Of a DNA stretch of 64,000 nucleotides, positions 7,746 through 16,699 are shown in pieces. Source of the DNA: Sphingobacterium griseoflavum (GTDB taxonomy: Bacteria; Bacteroidota; Bacteroidia; Sphingobacteriales; Sphingobacteriaceae); contig NZ_BNAF01000006.1 of assembly GCF_014653155.1 (NCBI RefSeq), forward strand, positions 62,001-126,000, written 5' to 3'. A program made the translations under genes and the position numbers. Position 1 is the stretch's first letter, and every line of letters begins with the position of its first letter. The notes beneath the pieces were generated by a model. The model saw only the letters and a program-made list of their open reading frames with translations. It was not told the DNA's origin and searched no databases.

Positions 7746-10054
7746 TGGCATACAATACCAAATATTTATTAAAGTACTGTGATAGGTATGGAGTACCGTT
7801 GCGCATCGAGCTACAGCTAGAAAACTATGTAGGCAAAGCTTTTCTTGTTGTCAACCAAGGCAAATATGTGACCGATCAAGAAGGTAGGCACGTAACCGTA
7901 AATATCGACGGTGAATATGATCCTGACCGTGACATGAACAAGATAGAAGCCAGCACAAATCCTTTCTCTTTACAATATCGCAACGATATCGGAGAGAAGG
8001 GCGGCACTATCCGAGCTACATCCGCTACCATGTCATTCTACGAAGATAGGACGTTTAACATCGATGATTTACAAACTAGCGATGAAACCGGTATCCGCTG
8101 CTTGTTTTTTTACGATGATCAAATTGAATGGATAGGTTTCGTAACACCGGATTTCTTCAATGTGGAAATCACTTCCAATCCAGTGGTAAACCTTACGGCA
8201 TCCGATCGTATTGGTATCCTAAAAGACGTGGATTATGTAGTTGAGGATCTATACACAGACGAGAGAGTCTCACTTTTAAGCATCCTCATAAAATGCCTAA
8301 AGGAAACAGGATTGGAGTTGAATTTGAATATCGCCTGCCGGATGTATTGCGATCAGTTTGCGGAAATACCAGCTGGCCCCGAGTATGCCGGTGGACCTGT
8401 ATTCGAAGGGTACGAGTTCAACAACTTCTTGCAGGATACTTTTGTCAGCGAACTTCGCTTTGTATCCGATGAGGAATCCGAGGAAACGCTCGACTGCTAC
8501 ACTATAATCAAAAATATCATGGATATGGGCAACTGCGTTATTACACAACGTAGGGGCGAATGGTGGGTCGTGAACAAAAAAGATCTTGAGGTAGGGAACT
8601 CAATCGTGCATCACTATGATACGGGCGGTGTATATATTCCAAGAACTAACAGGCAGAACTTTGGGGAAACGTATTTCAACCTGATCGATGTCGGCGGCCA
8701 GCGAACTATTATTCCTGCAGGAGCAAAGAACACCTATTTACTTGACCATGGCGATAATAGGTTGTATCCTGTAAACAGGACGTTACGAGGTGGGTTAGTA
8801 GATGTTCAAGGATGGTCGAAAGGACCGGGATTCGGTGCTTCTGTAAATGTTGATACCGTGCCAACAGAGTATGATTCTCAAGGATCAATAATTGACTATG
8901 ACATCGATAGTAGATCTTGGTTTCTAAATAGAAACACTATTTATGATATTGTTTCATGGACAGGCCTCCCCAGTACTGCAATGATAAACGATCAAGGTTA
9001 TTATGTTTTGCAAAGTAAATTGTTTCCCGTGCCTACATTAGATCGTAAAAGGCTCAGCTTCGACCTAACTGTTAAAGCGGTAGGGAAACCCGGCACATCC
9101 GCAGTAATTATGGTCGGATTAGAGTTTTCTGATGGATTCAGGCGATATGCAGGTTTGAGATATTACCCAAACTCAAATCGGTATGATTTTACATTTTCAA
9201 AGGTGCCTGGCGACAACGGGCCATATGATAATATCAGTACGGGGCCAACGCTCAATACAATCAATCTTGGATTTGAAAACAAGTACAACAACATAAATTT
9301 AGCTTCAGAGCAGGAATTTAAAATTTCTGTTGACGCTGCGGGAGGGGTGAATCAAGGTAATTTAGATCTTACGACCGCAAAGATGTTTATCCGTATATAC
9401 CCTAACAAAGCGCAAGGACCAGCTGACCAACCAGCAATATACACATCAACCACAATTAAGGAGGTGCGTATCGAATTTAAATCCGACGATCAGACCCCTA
9501 AAGGCACAGTTTACCAAACTATTTTACAAGAAAGGTACACCAAGCCCACCGAGCGTAGAACGGTGCTTTTTGGAGATTATCAGACGGTAGGACAAAATGG
9601 CTTCTTTTACAAGTATAGAGAGGATTCGCTGAGCATCCAGTACAACAATGCAGGAGATAGGCTCAAAGATTGGTGGACACCGTTCGACCAAGAGCGGAAC
9701 CCTATGCTCATGCATTCGCTTAGACAGCTCACTCAATCATACGGACGTAGCCATGACGAGTTGTCTATCGGTTTCAATGCTCCACGGATAGACCCTCTTT
9801 CGCAGTTTGCAATCCGTTGCCATTCCATTGAAAGAGTAACGGTAAACGATGGCGACTATCTAGTAGATGACGAAAACCGGTACGTCACCGCGCGTATTGG
9901 TCGATACTTGAACAACAAGCGGTTTGTGCTAGTAGAGGGCGAAGTGGATTATCTTCGAGCACATTTCAGCGGCAAGCTGGCTCAGGTGATAAATTCGAAT
10001 CCGGACACACAGGAGTACATCTACTCCCAATTTAGTAATGAAGATATAATTTAA
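7745..10054 (+). CDS. Large tail-tip / distal tail-associated protein
   Basis: 769 residues with no signal peptide or membrane segment. It sits directly after the tape measure gene and before the tail spike, where distal-tail and tail-tip proteins of siphophages lie. The N-terminus (LKYCDRYGVPLRIELQLENY) and the segment IEWIGFVTPDFFNVEI are coding-like and beta-rich. I do not recognise a catalytic domain. A structural baseplate or tail-tip role is inferred from position only. Confidence 0.7.
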   Translation: MAYNTKYLLKYCDRYGVPLRIELQLENYVGKAFLVVNQGKYVTDQEGRHVTVNIDGEYDPDRDMNKIEASTNPFSLQYRNDIGEKGGTIRATSATMSFYEDRTFNIDDLQTSDETGIRCLFFYDDQIEWIGFVTPDFFNVEITSNPVVNLTASDRIGILKDVDYVVEDLYTDERVSLLSILIKCLKETGLELNLNIACRMYCDQFAEIPAGPEYAGGPVFEGYEFNNFLQDTFVSELRFVSDEESEETLDCYTIIKNIMDMGNCVITQRRGEWWVVNKKDLEVGNSIVHHYDTGGVYIPRTNRQNFGETYFNLIDVGGQRTIIPAGAKNTYLLDHGDNRLYPVNRTLRGGLVDVQGWSKGPGFGASVNVDTVPTEYDSQGSIIDYDIDSRSWFLNRNTIYDIVSWTGLPSTAMINDQGYYVLQSKLFPVPTLDRKRLSFDLTVKAVGKPGTSAVIMVGLEFSDGFRRYAGLRYYPNSNRYDFTFSKVPGDNGPYDNISTGPTLNTINLGFENKYNNINLASEQEFKISVDAAGGVNQGNLDLTTAKMFIRIYPNKAQGPADQPAIYTSTTIKEVRIEFKSDDQTPKGTVYQTILQERYTKPTERRTVLFGDYQTVGQNGFFYKYREDSLSIQYNNAGDRLKDWWTPFDQERNPMLMHSLRQLTQSYGRSHDELSIGFNAPRIDPLSQFAIRCHSIERVTVNDGDYLVDDENRYVTARIGRYLNNKRFVLVEGEVDYLRAHFSGKLAQVINSNPDTQEYIYSQFSNEDII

Positions 10055-10075
10055 AAAAGAAAATAATAGAGAGAT

Positions 10076-12580
10076 ATGGCTACAGTTGAATTTTGGAAAG
10101 GGATGCAAAAAGCGTCCGATGTCGCTGGTTCTGATAAAATGATGTTCGGGGAGGATGCCTCCGGAGAGGTAAAATACATTGACTTCAACCAAGCCAAGGA
10201 CTACCTTACCATTACCGGACAATCCCTAGATCCTATACCTAGTGGAGCGTTACCTACTCCTGAAGCAGGACAGGTGAGGACAATGGAGGTAGTAGGCCCA
10301 GATGCCAATCCTGATGGAAGTCCAGCAACAGCTACGTGGACACATCCAACGTTGCCGGGAGGACAGGCTAGTTTGGTTACTGGACAGGCTGGCGTGTTTT
10401 ATTTCAATGGTACAGCTTGGGCGCTTCGTAACGTTCGAAACGTAAAAGGGGAGCCGGGGGAAGACGGCGCAAGCTTGTTGGCTCCTTGGGTTAGTGGCTA
10501 TGTAAATCCGAGCACAGGCTCCGCAGGTTATCCATTAAACGCTGCTGTTGTTTTGGACGATGGAAAAACTATTGTTCGTAATACTATCGAAAGTAATACA
10601 AGCAATCCAAATGCTGGAGGCGAGGGGTGGCTACTTGTAGGTGGGAATACTGAAAATCTAAACAGTATACTGAAGAGTTTTTTACAGGGTAATACAAACC
10701 CCGATCCTTTCTTTAATGCAGATTACACGTTCACATCTGCCATTAATGGAACTATCAAGCAAACAAGTAGTGGGGTACTAAAGAGCAACAACACATTTGA
10801 ATTGATCAGTGAGCCAGGCGAGACCCTCCAAACTTGGCTCAATATCCCCACCCTACTCCCTGATGGGAATAGGATCGCAAAAATAAGATTCAAAGGATTC
10901 AAATATAATGTGGCCAATGGACAGTTGTCCAATCTTATTGGCGTATCTGAAAATGGAATTACTAACTTATTGCCGTCCGCTTCAGGGTCGTCACAGGTAA
11001 TTCCGATAGATGAGGAATTCAGTCTTTTGCCTTATTCCGCATTCTCTTTGTCTTTCTCATTTAGTGATGCAAATAGAAACAATATAGGGGTTGAGTTATT
11101 CGATCTTAGCGGCGAGGTTGTGGAGGATGCTGTTTTAAAAGAGATAAACAACTCCCAACAGAACACGAAGCTTGTATTGAAGAGTTTTTTGGAGAATATA
11201 ACTGAATCAAAGGAAATTTCTTTAGAAAATAGGCACTTCGGATACTTGACAACAGACAACGTCGTGCATTCCGAGCCGGAGTATAATTACACACTAAAAG
11301 ATATCGATATAACGGGATGGGGAGCCTTAAAATATGATTTTCTACCAATACAGACTAATGTGCCGGGTATATGTGCGGCATTGCTCATAGATGATTCAGA
11401 TAATAAAACCGTATTGATAAACTCTCAACCTCAAGGAACGAACACGCCTTTATCAGGCATAGTTGATATTAGTGGGTATACGAAGCTTTCGCTATGTTGG
11501 AGTGCTACATATACCGGTGAGACTAAATTCCTACTCACTGAAGATGTAAATTATGAGGAAGCTGAAGACAGGGTATTACGGAAAATACAAGATGCCACTG
11601 GATATGTTTTGTCATTCAAAGATTTCGGCGCCGCTTGCGATGGTGTTACGAACGATACCCAAGCATTCGTAGACGGGATCAACCACTTAATCGCGTTGGG
11701 CGGTGGTAAAATATTATTGCCCGCAGGAGAAATGCTGATAAACCAGACAGCTATACCGTTCGTTCCGTCAAGTTCTTGGATGACGATACAGATCGAAGGA
11801 GAGAGTGTCGCTACTGGTGTATTCGGGAGCATTGGCGCTTTTCCGGTGAATAAAAAGAATAGCGTTATAAAGTGTCTAGATACAGATTTCGACGTTAACA
11901 AAGGTGTTATCTATACTACGGCTGGATCGGGTTATGCAAATTTTAACTGGATGACTTTCGTGCTTCGTAATATGGTCATAAGAACCTCAAACCCTTCCTC
12001 GATAAACGGTTTGAATCTACACAACTTCCAACAAGCTGTAGTTGAAAATGTCAATATAGATAATGGGGTATATGCTGGACAAGTTGATGAGCCGATGTTG
12101 AGAACACATGGTATTAAAATGCCGTCAAGAGATAATGGAGCTTATTCGTACATGAAAAACGTATCTGTAAGCGGATACTGGGACGGCATGATATTACAGG
12201 AGCATGTCATGGGTGATAATCTGATTGTCAATGGTTGCAAAACATCTTACGTTATTCAAGGTGCCGGTCATCCGGTTTATGTAACAAGGGCGCTGTCGCA
12301 AAAATGCCATAGAGTCTTGGAGGTCATCAACGATGGATTTTCATCTATTTTTGAAATTGCTCAATTGGTAGTTGAAAAATCATCAACCGGAACAATCACC
12401 CCCGGTCATGAATGGCAATTACCAGACACGTATGATGTGTATGATGACGACGCTAGTAGCGCTGGAAATATAACATATACTTGTTCCGTGGGTGGCGAAG
12501 GGTTAGGCTTTACCATCAATAAAAGCCCCCTCGCTGAAAACATTAATGTCCGAAAAGTTGGTTTTACAAACTGGAATTAA
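10076..12580 (+). CDS. Tail fibre / tail spike with C-terminal beta-helix domain
   Basis: 834 residues. A short virion-anchoring head (EFWKGMQKASDVAGSDKMMF) is followed by a collagen-like spot (KGEPGEDGA near residue 125), a long beta-rich middle, and from about residue 510 a pectate-lyase-3-type beta-helix whose opening motif is FKDFGAACDGVTNDTQAF. Such domains in phage spikes often cut or bind capsular or exopolysaccharide. It is probably the receptor-binding protein. No template-like repeat of the DGR type is visible in it. Confidence 0.8.
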   Translation: MATVEFWKGMQKASDVAGSDKMMFGEDASGEVKYIDFNQAKDYLTITGQSLDPIPSGALPTPEAGQVRTMEVVGPDANPDGSPATATWTHPTLPGGQASLVTGQAGVFYFNGTAWALRNVRNVKGEPGEDGASLLAPWVSGYVNPSTGSAGYPLNAAVVLDDGKTIVRNTIESNTSNPNAGGEGWLLVGGNTENLNSILKSFLQGNTNPDPFFNADYTFTSAINGTIKQTSSGVLKSNNTFELISEPGETLQTWLNIPTLLPDGNRIAKIRFKGFKYNVANGQLSNLIGVSENGITNLLPSASGSSQVIPIDEEFSLLPYSAFSLSFSFSDANRNNIGVELFDLSGEVVEDAVLKEINNSQQNTKLVLKSFLENITESKEISLENRHFGYLTTDNVVHSEPEYNYTLKDIDITGWGALKYDFLPIQTNVPGICAALLIDDSDNKTVLINSQPQGTNTPLSGIVDISGYTKLSLCWSATYTGETKFLLTEDVNYEEAEDRVLRKIQDATGYVLSFKDFGAACDGVTNDTQAFVDGINHLIALGGGKILLPAGEMLINQTAIPFVPSSSWMTIQIEGESVATGVFGSIGAFPVNKKNSVIKCLDTDFDVNKGVIYTTAGSGYANFNWMTFVLRNMVIRTSNPSSINGLNLHNFQQAVVENVNIDNGVYAGQVDEPMLRTHGIKMPSRDNGAYSYMKNVSVSGYWDGMILQEHVMGDNLIVNGCKTSYVIQGAGHPVYVTRALSQKCHRVLEVINDGFSSIFEIAQLVVEKSSTGTITPGHEWQLPDTYDVYDDDASSAGNITYTCSVGGEGLGFTINKSPLAENINVRKVGFTNWN

Positions 12581-12582
12581 CC

Positions 12583-13224
12583 ATGACACCAAAAGAAAGA
12601 ATAAAAGAGATACAGAAGCTAGTAGGCGCTAATCGCGACGGAGTGATCGGTCGGGAGACGCTTACCAAGTTTGCAGCTACGTTCGGCCGGCCGCGCGTAC
12701 AGGTGATTCACTTCTTTGCCAACATCCACCATGAGAGCGGAGGATTCAGCATTGCCCGCGAAAACATGAACTATTCAGCGGGCCGTATCATGGATATATT
12801 CGGAATAGGAAAGCATTCTGCGAAGGTAACAGCAGCCGAATCTCAAGCACTGGCCGGAAAGCCCTACGATCTTGCGGAGCGCGTGTATGGACTCGGAAAC
12901 CCAACAAAGGCTAAGGAACTAGGCAACCTGAAGGTAGGCGACGGCTGGAAGTACCGCGGAGGCGGCGCAATACAGATCACCGGCGGCGATGCATTCACTC
13001 GCTTCGGTGGGCAAGAGCTTTACCTTAATCCGGATCTAGTTGGCACATCGGCATACTACTTTACCACGGCTCTGAATTACTTCAATGAGCGCAAAGTATG
13101 GGCGCTGGCCAAGGACTTGACAGAGGAAAGCATTCGCGCAGTGTGCCGCCGGATAAACGGAGGATTGAACGGTATTGATGACCGCCGGGCAAAGGTCAGA
13201 TATTACGATAGTATTTGGAAATAG
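12583..13224 (+). CDS. GH19-family endolysin
   Basis: 213 residues with the GH19 chitinase/lysozyme pattern used by many phage endolysins. HHESGGFS (Glu near residue 50) carries the probable general acid, then WKYRGGGAIQITG and the C-terminal CRRINGGLNG. There is no signal peptide, so release would need a holin. It lies 2 bases after the tail spike and 1 base before a small membrane protein gene, which makes this the lysis cassette. Confidence 0.9.
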   Translation: MTPKERIKEIQKLVGANRDGVIGRETLTKFAATFGRPRVQVIHFFANIHHESGGFSIARENMNYSAGRIMDIFGIGKHSAKVTAAESQALAGKPYDLAERVYGLGNPTKAKELGNLKVGDGWKYRGGGAIQITGGDAFTRFGGQELYLNPDLVGTSAYYFTTALNYFNERKVWALAKDLTEESIRAVCRRINGGLNGIDDRRAKVRYYDSIWK

Positions 13225-13225
13225 A

Positions 13226-13534
13226 ATGGAATTGAAAGAGCAACCAAACCAACCGGCCAAGCAGCCGACATTCTTGCAGATCGTCAAGCATCCGGTAACC
13301 TATGCTCTTATGGTAGTAGTCTCTGTGTTTTGGTTTGTCCTTTATTACATAGCCGACAGCAAAGACAACCAGCTAGACAGGGAAGGGGTTTTATACGAAA
13401 GGATTATAGAAGAGGTGAGAAAGCAAAATAAGCAGGAAATATCGGATCAGATCAAGCCGATTGCAGCCAAAGTAGACACCATAAAGGAAAAGGCCGATTC
13501 GACATTTAAGAACATCAACGATAAGTTGCCATGA
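13226..13534 (+). CDS. Small membrane protein of the lysis cassette, holin candidate
   Basis: The ATG at 13226 follows the endolysin stop directly and gives ~102 residues: a short polar N-terminus, one transmembrane segment (VTYALMVVVSVFWFVLYYIA) and a charged coiled-coil C-terminal tail (EEVRKQNKQEISDQIK). One membrane helix next to an endolysin fits a class III holin-like protein, but a tail-linked or spanin-like role is equally possible. No family recognised. Confidence 0.65.
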   Translation: MELKEQPNQPAKQPTFLQIVKHPVTYALMVVVSVFWFVLYYIADSKDNQLDREGVLYERIIEEVRKQNKQEISDQIKPIAAKVDTIKEKADSTFKNINDKLP

Positions 13535-13722
13535 AAAGAAGATTAGTATTGATATCGATGTTGTCACTTGGAGTGGCGACATCATCATACAACAGCGAGC
13601 GCTACCGGAAGGTCTCCGACATTGATGTCGGTAACCCACAAGACGATTTGAGTAAAAGCGCTGATAGCTTGGTTTTTAGTTTAGACCACATTAACACGAT
13701 CCTTGATGAAAAATGTAAGTAG
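13531..13722 (+). CDS. Small protein of the lysis cassette with N-terminal hydrophobic segment
   Basis: 63 residues. It starts on an ATGA overlap with the preceding stop and overlaps the next gene by 17 bases. The N-terminus (MKRRLVLISMLSLGVATSSY) looks like a signal peptide or short anchor without a lipobox cysteine. The rest is polar. I do not recognise it. Tight coupling with endolysin and spanin candidates suggests a lysis function, which is an inference. Confidence 0.6.
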   Translation: MKRRLVLISMLSLGVATSSYNSERYRKVSDIDVGNPQDDLSKSADSLVFSLDHINTILDEKCK

Positions 13723-14341
13723 AATTTTGGCATTGGTGGTCATGGTGACCGCATTTTCTTCCTGTGGGGTTCTTCGGAAGTCCAAGCAGAAACAGTCGCA
13801 TAAGCTCGAGGAAATATCCAAGCGAGACAGTGTCGAAGTGTCTACGGCCACCTCTTCCGGTGAGGTAAAAGAAAAGACCATTGACAAAGGCACTGTTACT
13901 ACCGAGCGAGAGGTCACTACAGTAACAACCAAACCAGGCGCAAAGGTTAATGTCAAAGTCAACAATAAAGACCTGAAGCACGGGGAAAACTTCATACGTG
14001 ATAGTGCTGGCTTACTGGTAAACCTTATAATAGATACGCTAAAAGGCACACTGGCCGTGCAAGTAGATCAGCCGGATGAAACATCTACCAAGACCGAGCG
14101 CGAGACAATTACGGAACAGAAGGATGTCACGAAGGAGCGGGAAAAAAAACAAGAGCAGCAACAGGAAAAGCAAGTGGCTGTTACTGTTGAGCAGCGGAGG
14201 GGCGAGAAGTCTTCAAGTTCGGTTAGCGAATCCCGGCCAAGCGGATCGGGGATCCTGTGGAACTGGATAGGCGGGGCCGCTGCCGTGATACTGGTGGTAG
14301 TTGGACTGGCTTGGTGGTTTTTTGGCAGGGGGAAGAAGTAA
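13706..14341 (+). CDS. Candidate unimolecular spanin (lipoprotein with C-terminal membrane anchor)
   Basis: ~211 residues from the ATG at 13706. The N-terminus is a lipoprotein signal peptide ending in the lipobox TAFSSCG, so it should be anchored in the outer membrane. The middle is a long, highly charged region rich in Lys, Glu, Thr and Gln (KEREKKQEQQQEKQ). The C-terminus is one transmembrane helix (AAAVILVVVGLAWWFFG) ending in RGKK. An outer-membrane lipid anchor plus an inner-membrane helix in one chain is the u-spanin layout known from phage T1 gp11; function is inferred from topology and position. Confidence 0.65.
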   Translation: MKNVSRILALVVMVTAFSSCGVLRKSKQKQSHKLEEISKRDSVEVSTATSSGEVKEKTIDKGTVTTEREVTTVTTKPGAKVNVKVNNKDLKHGENFIRDSAGLLVNLIIDTLKGTLAVQVDQPDETSTKTERETITEQKDVTKEREKKQEQQQEKQVAVTVEQRRGEKSSSSVSESRPSGSGILWNWIGGAAAVILVVVGLAWWFFGRGKK

Positions 14342-14360
14342 ACAAATCCCCCTGCCAAAA
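14320..14360. terminator. Long hairpin at the end of the late operon
   Basis: A perfect 14-bp inverted repeat (14320-14333 with 14347-14360, core GGCAGGGGG/CCCCCTGCC) spans the spanin stop codon with a 13-base loop. No T run follows on either strand, so it is not a textbook terminator, but it lies where the + strand late genes meet the - strand early genes and could stop transcription from both sides. The remaining ~155 bases to 14515 hold nothing else I can see. Confidence 0.6.
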
Positions 14361-14515
14361 GACAGAGGGACAGGATGTAGAATTTGAGCTGGCCAATTTC
14401 ACCCAATGGACGGGTGCCGTTTATCCAGTGGTCATAAAGTTAGAATGCATTCTCTTCAAATAAAAATGAGTTAGCATTTATTTTATTTTTCCACGCCATA
14501 ATAAGAAAATACGTT

Positions 14516-14692
14516 CTAGCAGGTGGCTTTTTCGTAAAAAACAATCGCCTTACTTACGAAATCGGACTTATTATCTTTCGTATCGATTATTGCTTTGGCC
14601 TTATCGCTTATCTTGTAGGCTACTTTGTGTTTGCCATCCCCTTTTCTTCCGGCTCCAGGGATAGCGCCTTCCATTCCGTTTTTCCTAGCCAT
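14516..14692 (-). CDS. Small basic protein, possibly ribbon-helix-helix type
   Basis: 58 residues from the ATG at 14692 (MARKNGMEGAIPGAGRKGD). The frame is open further upstream but that part overlaps the next gene. The segment KVAYKISDKAKAIIDT followed by SDFVSKAIVFYEK resembles the beta-strand plus two helices of small RHH DNA-binding proteins, a tentative reading. It overlaps the upstream gene by 8 bases and is the last gene of the - strand early operon. Confidence 0.55.
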   Translation of the reverse strand: MARKNGMEGAIPGAGRKGDGKHKVAYKISDKAKAIIDTKDNKSDFVSKAIVFYEKATC

Positions 14693-15011
14693 GCTGTGAA
14701 TCCTCCCATTTAAGATAATTTTCAAGGTATGCCCAAGCTCGGTCAATAACTACTATAGGATCGTTGCTTGTAACCTCGCAATTGTTTTGGACAAATACAC
14801 CTTTCCAAGCTTCCGGTTCATCGTCAAGGTATACATAGTCCTTACTGTATCCGGTGAACTCTAAGCTATCAACGTCATTCAAGCATACAAACTCGATAAG
14901 TGACAGGCTTGGTCGATGATAGACCCACATCCGGTTATCGTTGTATGAGCCATCTTTAACCGCGATGTCGCAGAATAGGTATTCCGGCTGTGTGTAGTTG
15001 AATTTTTCCAT
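14685..15011 (-). CDS. Hypothetical early phage protein
   Basis: ~108 residues from the ATG at 15011 (MEKFNYTQPEYLFCDIAVKD). I do not recognise the family; composition is ordinary and soluble, with many aromatic residues. A terminator hairpin for the upstream gene ends immediately before this ATG, so the gene is expressed either by read-through or from an unseen promoter. An upstream GTG start would run through the hairpin and is less likely. Confidence 0.65.
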   Translation of the reverse strand: MEKFNYTQPEYLFCDIAVKDGSYNDNRMWVYHRPSLSLIEFVCLNDVDSLEFTGYSKDYVYLDDEPEAWKGVFVQNNCEVTSNDPIVVIDRAWAYLENYLKWEDSQHG

Positions 15012-15041
15012 AAAAATAAAAGAGCCCCGTATCGTGGGGCT
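15012..15041 (-). terminator. Rho-independent terminator on the - strand
   Basis: AGCCCC at 15023-15028 pairs with GGGGCT at 15036-15041. On the - strand the hairpin is followed by CTTTTATTTTT. It ends the transcript of the 15078-15278 gene, and the next ATG (15011) begins in the base after the T run. Confidence 0.8.
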
Positions 15042-15077
15042 GACGCCTGCATGAACTTGCTGGAAACACACAAGGTT

Positions 15078-15278
15078 TTAAAAAACTTCCTCTTCGTGAA
15101 CCACATCACCAGATTCGTTGTCTACAATCTGAACGACACCGCCTTTATAATCGGCAAAGTAAGATTCTTCAGTGCCGTTGTACTGCGCAACGTAAGCCTT
15201 AGCTTCTTCCAAAGATAATTCGAAACCTTTGTCGTTACTGTTTTCATAATCGTTGAATACTACATTATAATTTTTCAT
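15078..15278 (-). CDS. Small acidic early phage protein
   Basis: 66 residues from the ATG at 15278 (MKNYNVVFNDYENSNDKG), acidic, ending HEEEVF. A good Bacteroidota-type promoter lies ~40 bases upstream and a strong terminator downstream, so it is a monocistronic unit, unlike its neighbours. No family recognised. An independently transcribed small acidic phage protein could be a host-interaction or anti-defence factor, which is a guess from context. Confidence 0.65.
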   Translation of the reverse strand: MKNYNVVFNDYENSNDKGFELSLEEAKAYVAQYNGTEESYFADYKGGVVQIVDNESGDVVHEEEVF

Positions 15279-15315
15279 TTTGCAAGTTTTTACGTAATCC
15301 CCATTGATTACATAA

Positions 15316-15345
15316 CAAATATACAAACTATTTTTAAATTGTCAA
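15316..15345 (-). promoter_or_regulatory. Bacteroidota-type promoter (TTG ... TAnnTTTG)
   Basis: On the - strand, TATATTTG (15316-15323) matches the -7 box TAnnTTTG, and TTGAC begins at 15345, about 19 bases upstream, matching the -33 TTG element. It faces the small gene starting at 15278. Confidence 0.65.
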
Positions 15346-15367
15346 TACTTTTTTAAAAATAGTTTTA

Positions 15368-15392
15368 AAGGCTAGCGAATAATGCTAGCCTT
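15368..15392 (-). terminator. Hairpin terminator on the - strand
   Basis: A 9-bp perfect stem AAGGCTAGC / GCTAGCCTT with a 7-base loop, followed on the - strand by a T-rich stretch. It would end the operon that includes the gene at 15494-15748, just before the promoter for the next small gene. Confidence 0.65.
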
Positions 15393-15415
15393 CTTCCAAC
15401 CAATGTGTGAAAATC

Positions 15416-15494
15416 ATTGTAAAATTACAATGGCTGAAATATGGCTTTAGGGGCGTACGACGTGTATTTTTAATTTCCATTGTAATTTTACAAT
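15416..15494. repeat. 18-bp inverted repeat with self-complementary arms
   Basis: ATTGTAAAATTACAATGG (15416-15433) and CCATTGTAATTTTACAAT (15477-15494) are exact reverse complements with 43 bases between. Each arm is itself nearly palindromic (CATTGTAA / TTACAATG). The right arm touches the stop codon of the 15494-15748 gene. It could be a cruciform, a regulatory protein site or an RNA stem. Confidence 0.7.
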
Positions 15495-15748
15495 TATGAC
15501 AACACGTCCATTTTTACAGATTTGCGGCCAATAACTTTTAAAACAAATCTGCGATCGTTTCTTTTAACTACCTCAACTCTGTACCCTTGCATTTCTATTT
15601 CCCTAACCATCTTTTTAGATACTTTTTTGAGAAATACATGGTAACTGTAAGAGTCAGCCTGCGCGCGATTGTTTATACTGAACTTGCGCCTGATAATCTT
15701 GATCAGTTCTTTAGGCGTGTGTGGCTTGTTGTGTTGTCGTTGGTTCAC
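15494..15748 (-). CDS. Small basic early phage protein
   Basis: 84 residues starting at a GTG (15748) with a clear ribosome site, GGAGG, about 7 bases upstream, which decides the start. Product begins MNQRQHNKPHTPKELIK and is strongly basic with a beta-rich C-terminus (YRVEVVKRNDRRFVLKV). No family recognised; a nucleic-acid-binding role would fit the charge. Confidence 0.7.
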   Translation of the reverse strand: MNQRQHNKPHTPKELIKIIRRKFSINNRAQADSYSYHVFLKKVSKKMVREIEMQGYRVEVVKRNDRRFVLKVIGRKSVKMDVLS

Positions 15749-15788
15749 AGCTTCACCTCCAATTCTTTACCGGTAAGCGCGAAGTAAA

Positions 15789-16379
15789 TTACTCTTCGAA
15801 TTTCCATATAAATCCCTTGTATGTTTTTAAACGACCTCTTTTTATGGCGCTAAATGCCGTTGGCAAGCCATTAACTGATTTAGCTGCTTCGGATAGAGAA
15901 GTAAAGCTTTCTATAAAATCACCTTTTAGGGTGTATTTTTTAACAGTAATCCTGTTATGAGCTGGTTTTCCTTTTCTTTTTTTAACAGACATGGTCACTA
16001 ATTTTGACATATCTCTACCTTTTGCGGTATTTGACATTTTATTTTTAGTATCGGCAGAATGTTTTATCATCTTGCCAAGAACATGGTGAGAGTGTATTTC
16101 ATTTTGAGAATACGTGCACCATTCTAAATTTTCAACCCGATTGTCTGTTTTGATACCGTTTTTATGGTTTACGCAAGGATTGTTTTCGGCATTTTGTATA
16201 AATCTTTCAGCCACTAAACGATGTACTAAAAATTTCTTCTTTACACCGTTGTTAGACAGGACAACCGATGAGTATCCTGTTGATTGATCCTGTTTTAATA
16301 CTCTTCCTGTTTTATTGTTAGTCACTTCGCCATTCTCTGAAACAGTATAATTTTCTTTAAAATGTTTATCTAAACTCAT
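15789..16379 (-). CDS. HNH homing endonuclease
   Basis: 196 residues in the order typical of free-standing phage homing endonucleases: an N-terminal NUMOD4-like start ([18 protein letters not shown]), an HNH_3 nuclease core ([27 protein letters not shown]) and a C-terminal NUMOD1-like DNA-binding part ([18 protein letters not shown]). These are selfish genes that cut phage genomes lacking them. It overlaps the upstream gene by 4 bases. No intron is visible around it. Confidence 0.88.
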   Translation of the reverse strand: MSLDKHFKENYTVSENGEVTNNKTGRVLKQDQSTGYSSVVLSNNGVKKKFLVHRLVAERFIQNAENNPCVNHKNGIKTDNRVENLEWCTYSQNEIHSHHVLGKMIKHSADTKNKMSNTAKGRDMSKLVTMSVKKRKGKPAHNRITVKKYTLKGDFIESFTSLSEAAKSVNGLPTAFSAIKRGRLKTYKGFIWKFEE

Positions 16380-16699
16380 ACTCTCTTATTATAAATTTCG
16401 TTAGCTAATTTGATTGCGGCCTCGGTGGCTTCTTGGCGGTATTCGTATGCTTCTGTATCTACTCCTTCAAAATATATCTTAGGGAAATGTATATCAGATT
16501 TAACTAAGCAACCTTGCCATGAATTGGTATAAGCACAATAAACATATTCAATCATAATACCAACAGTATCTAGCCACTGAATGATAAGATTATTGATTAC
16601 AAGACGATGATGAATGCCGTAACTCTTATCTATACTGTCTTTTAAGACCTCAAATCGGTAGTGATTAAAGTCTTTACGCGCTTTATCTGTTAGTATCAT
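16376..16699 (-). CDS. Hypothetical early phage protein
   Basis: 107 residues, soluble, no recognised family. Overlaps both neighbours by 4 bases, so it is translated as part of the early operon. Confidence 0.6.
   Translation of the reverse strand: MILTDKARKDFNHYRFEVLKDSIDKSYGIHHRLVINNLIIQWLDTVGIMIEYVYCAYTNSWQGCLVKSDIHFPKIYFEGVDTEAYEYRQEATEAAIKLANEIYNKRV

Noticed and set aside
10076..12580. Tail spike as a DGR target
   Set aside because: No segment resembling the template was found in it by eye, and the two VRs in the early-region gene explain the element.
14257..14463. + strand frame across the end of the spanin gene
   Set aside because: Runs through the strong hairpin and lacks any start signal; its translation has no recognisable features.
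15789..16379. HNH gene as part of a group I intron
   Set aside because: Flanking genes are intact and I see no intron core; it looks free-standing.
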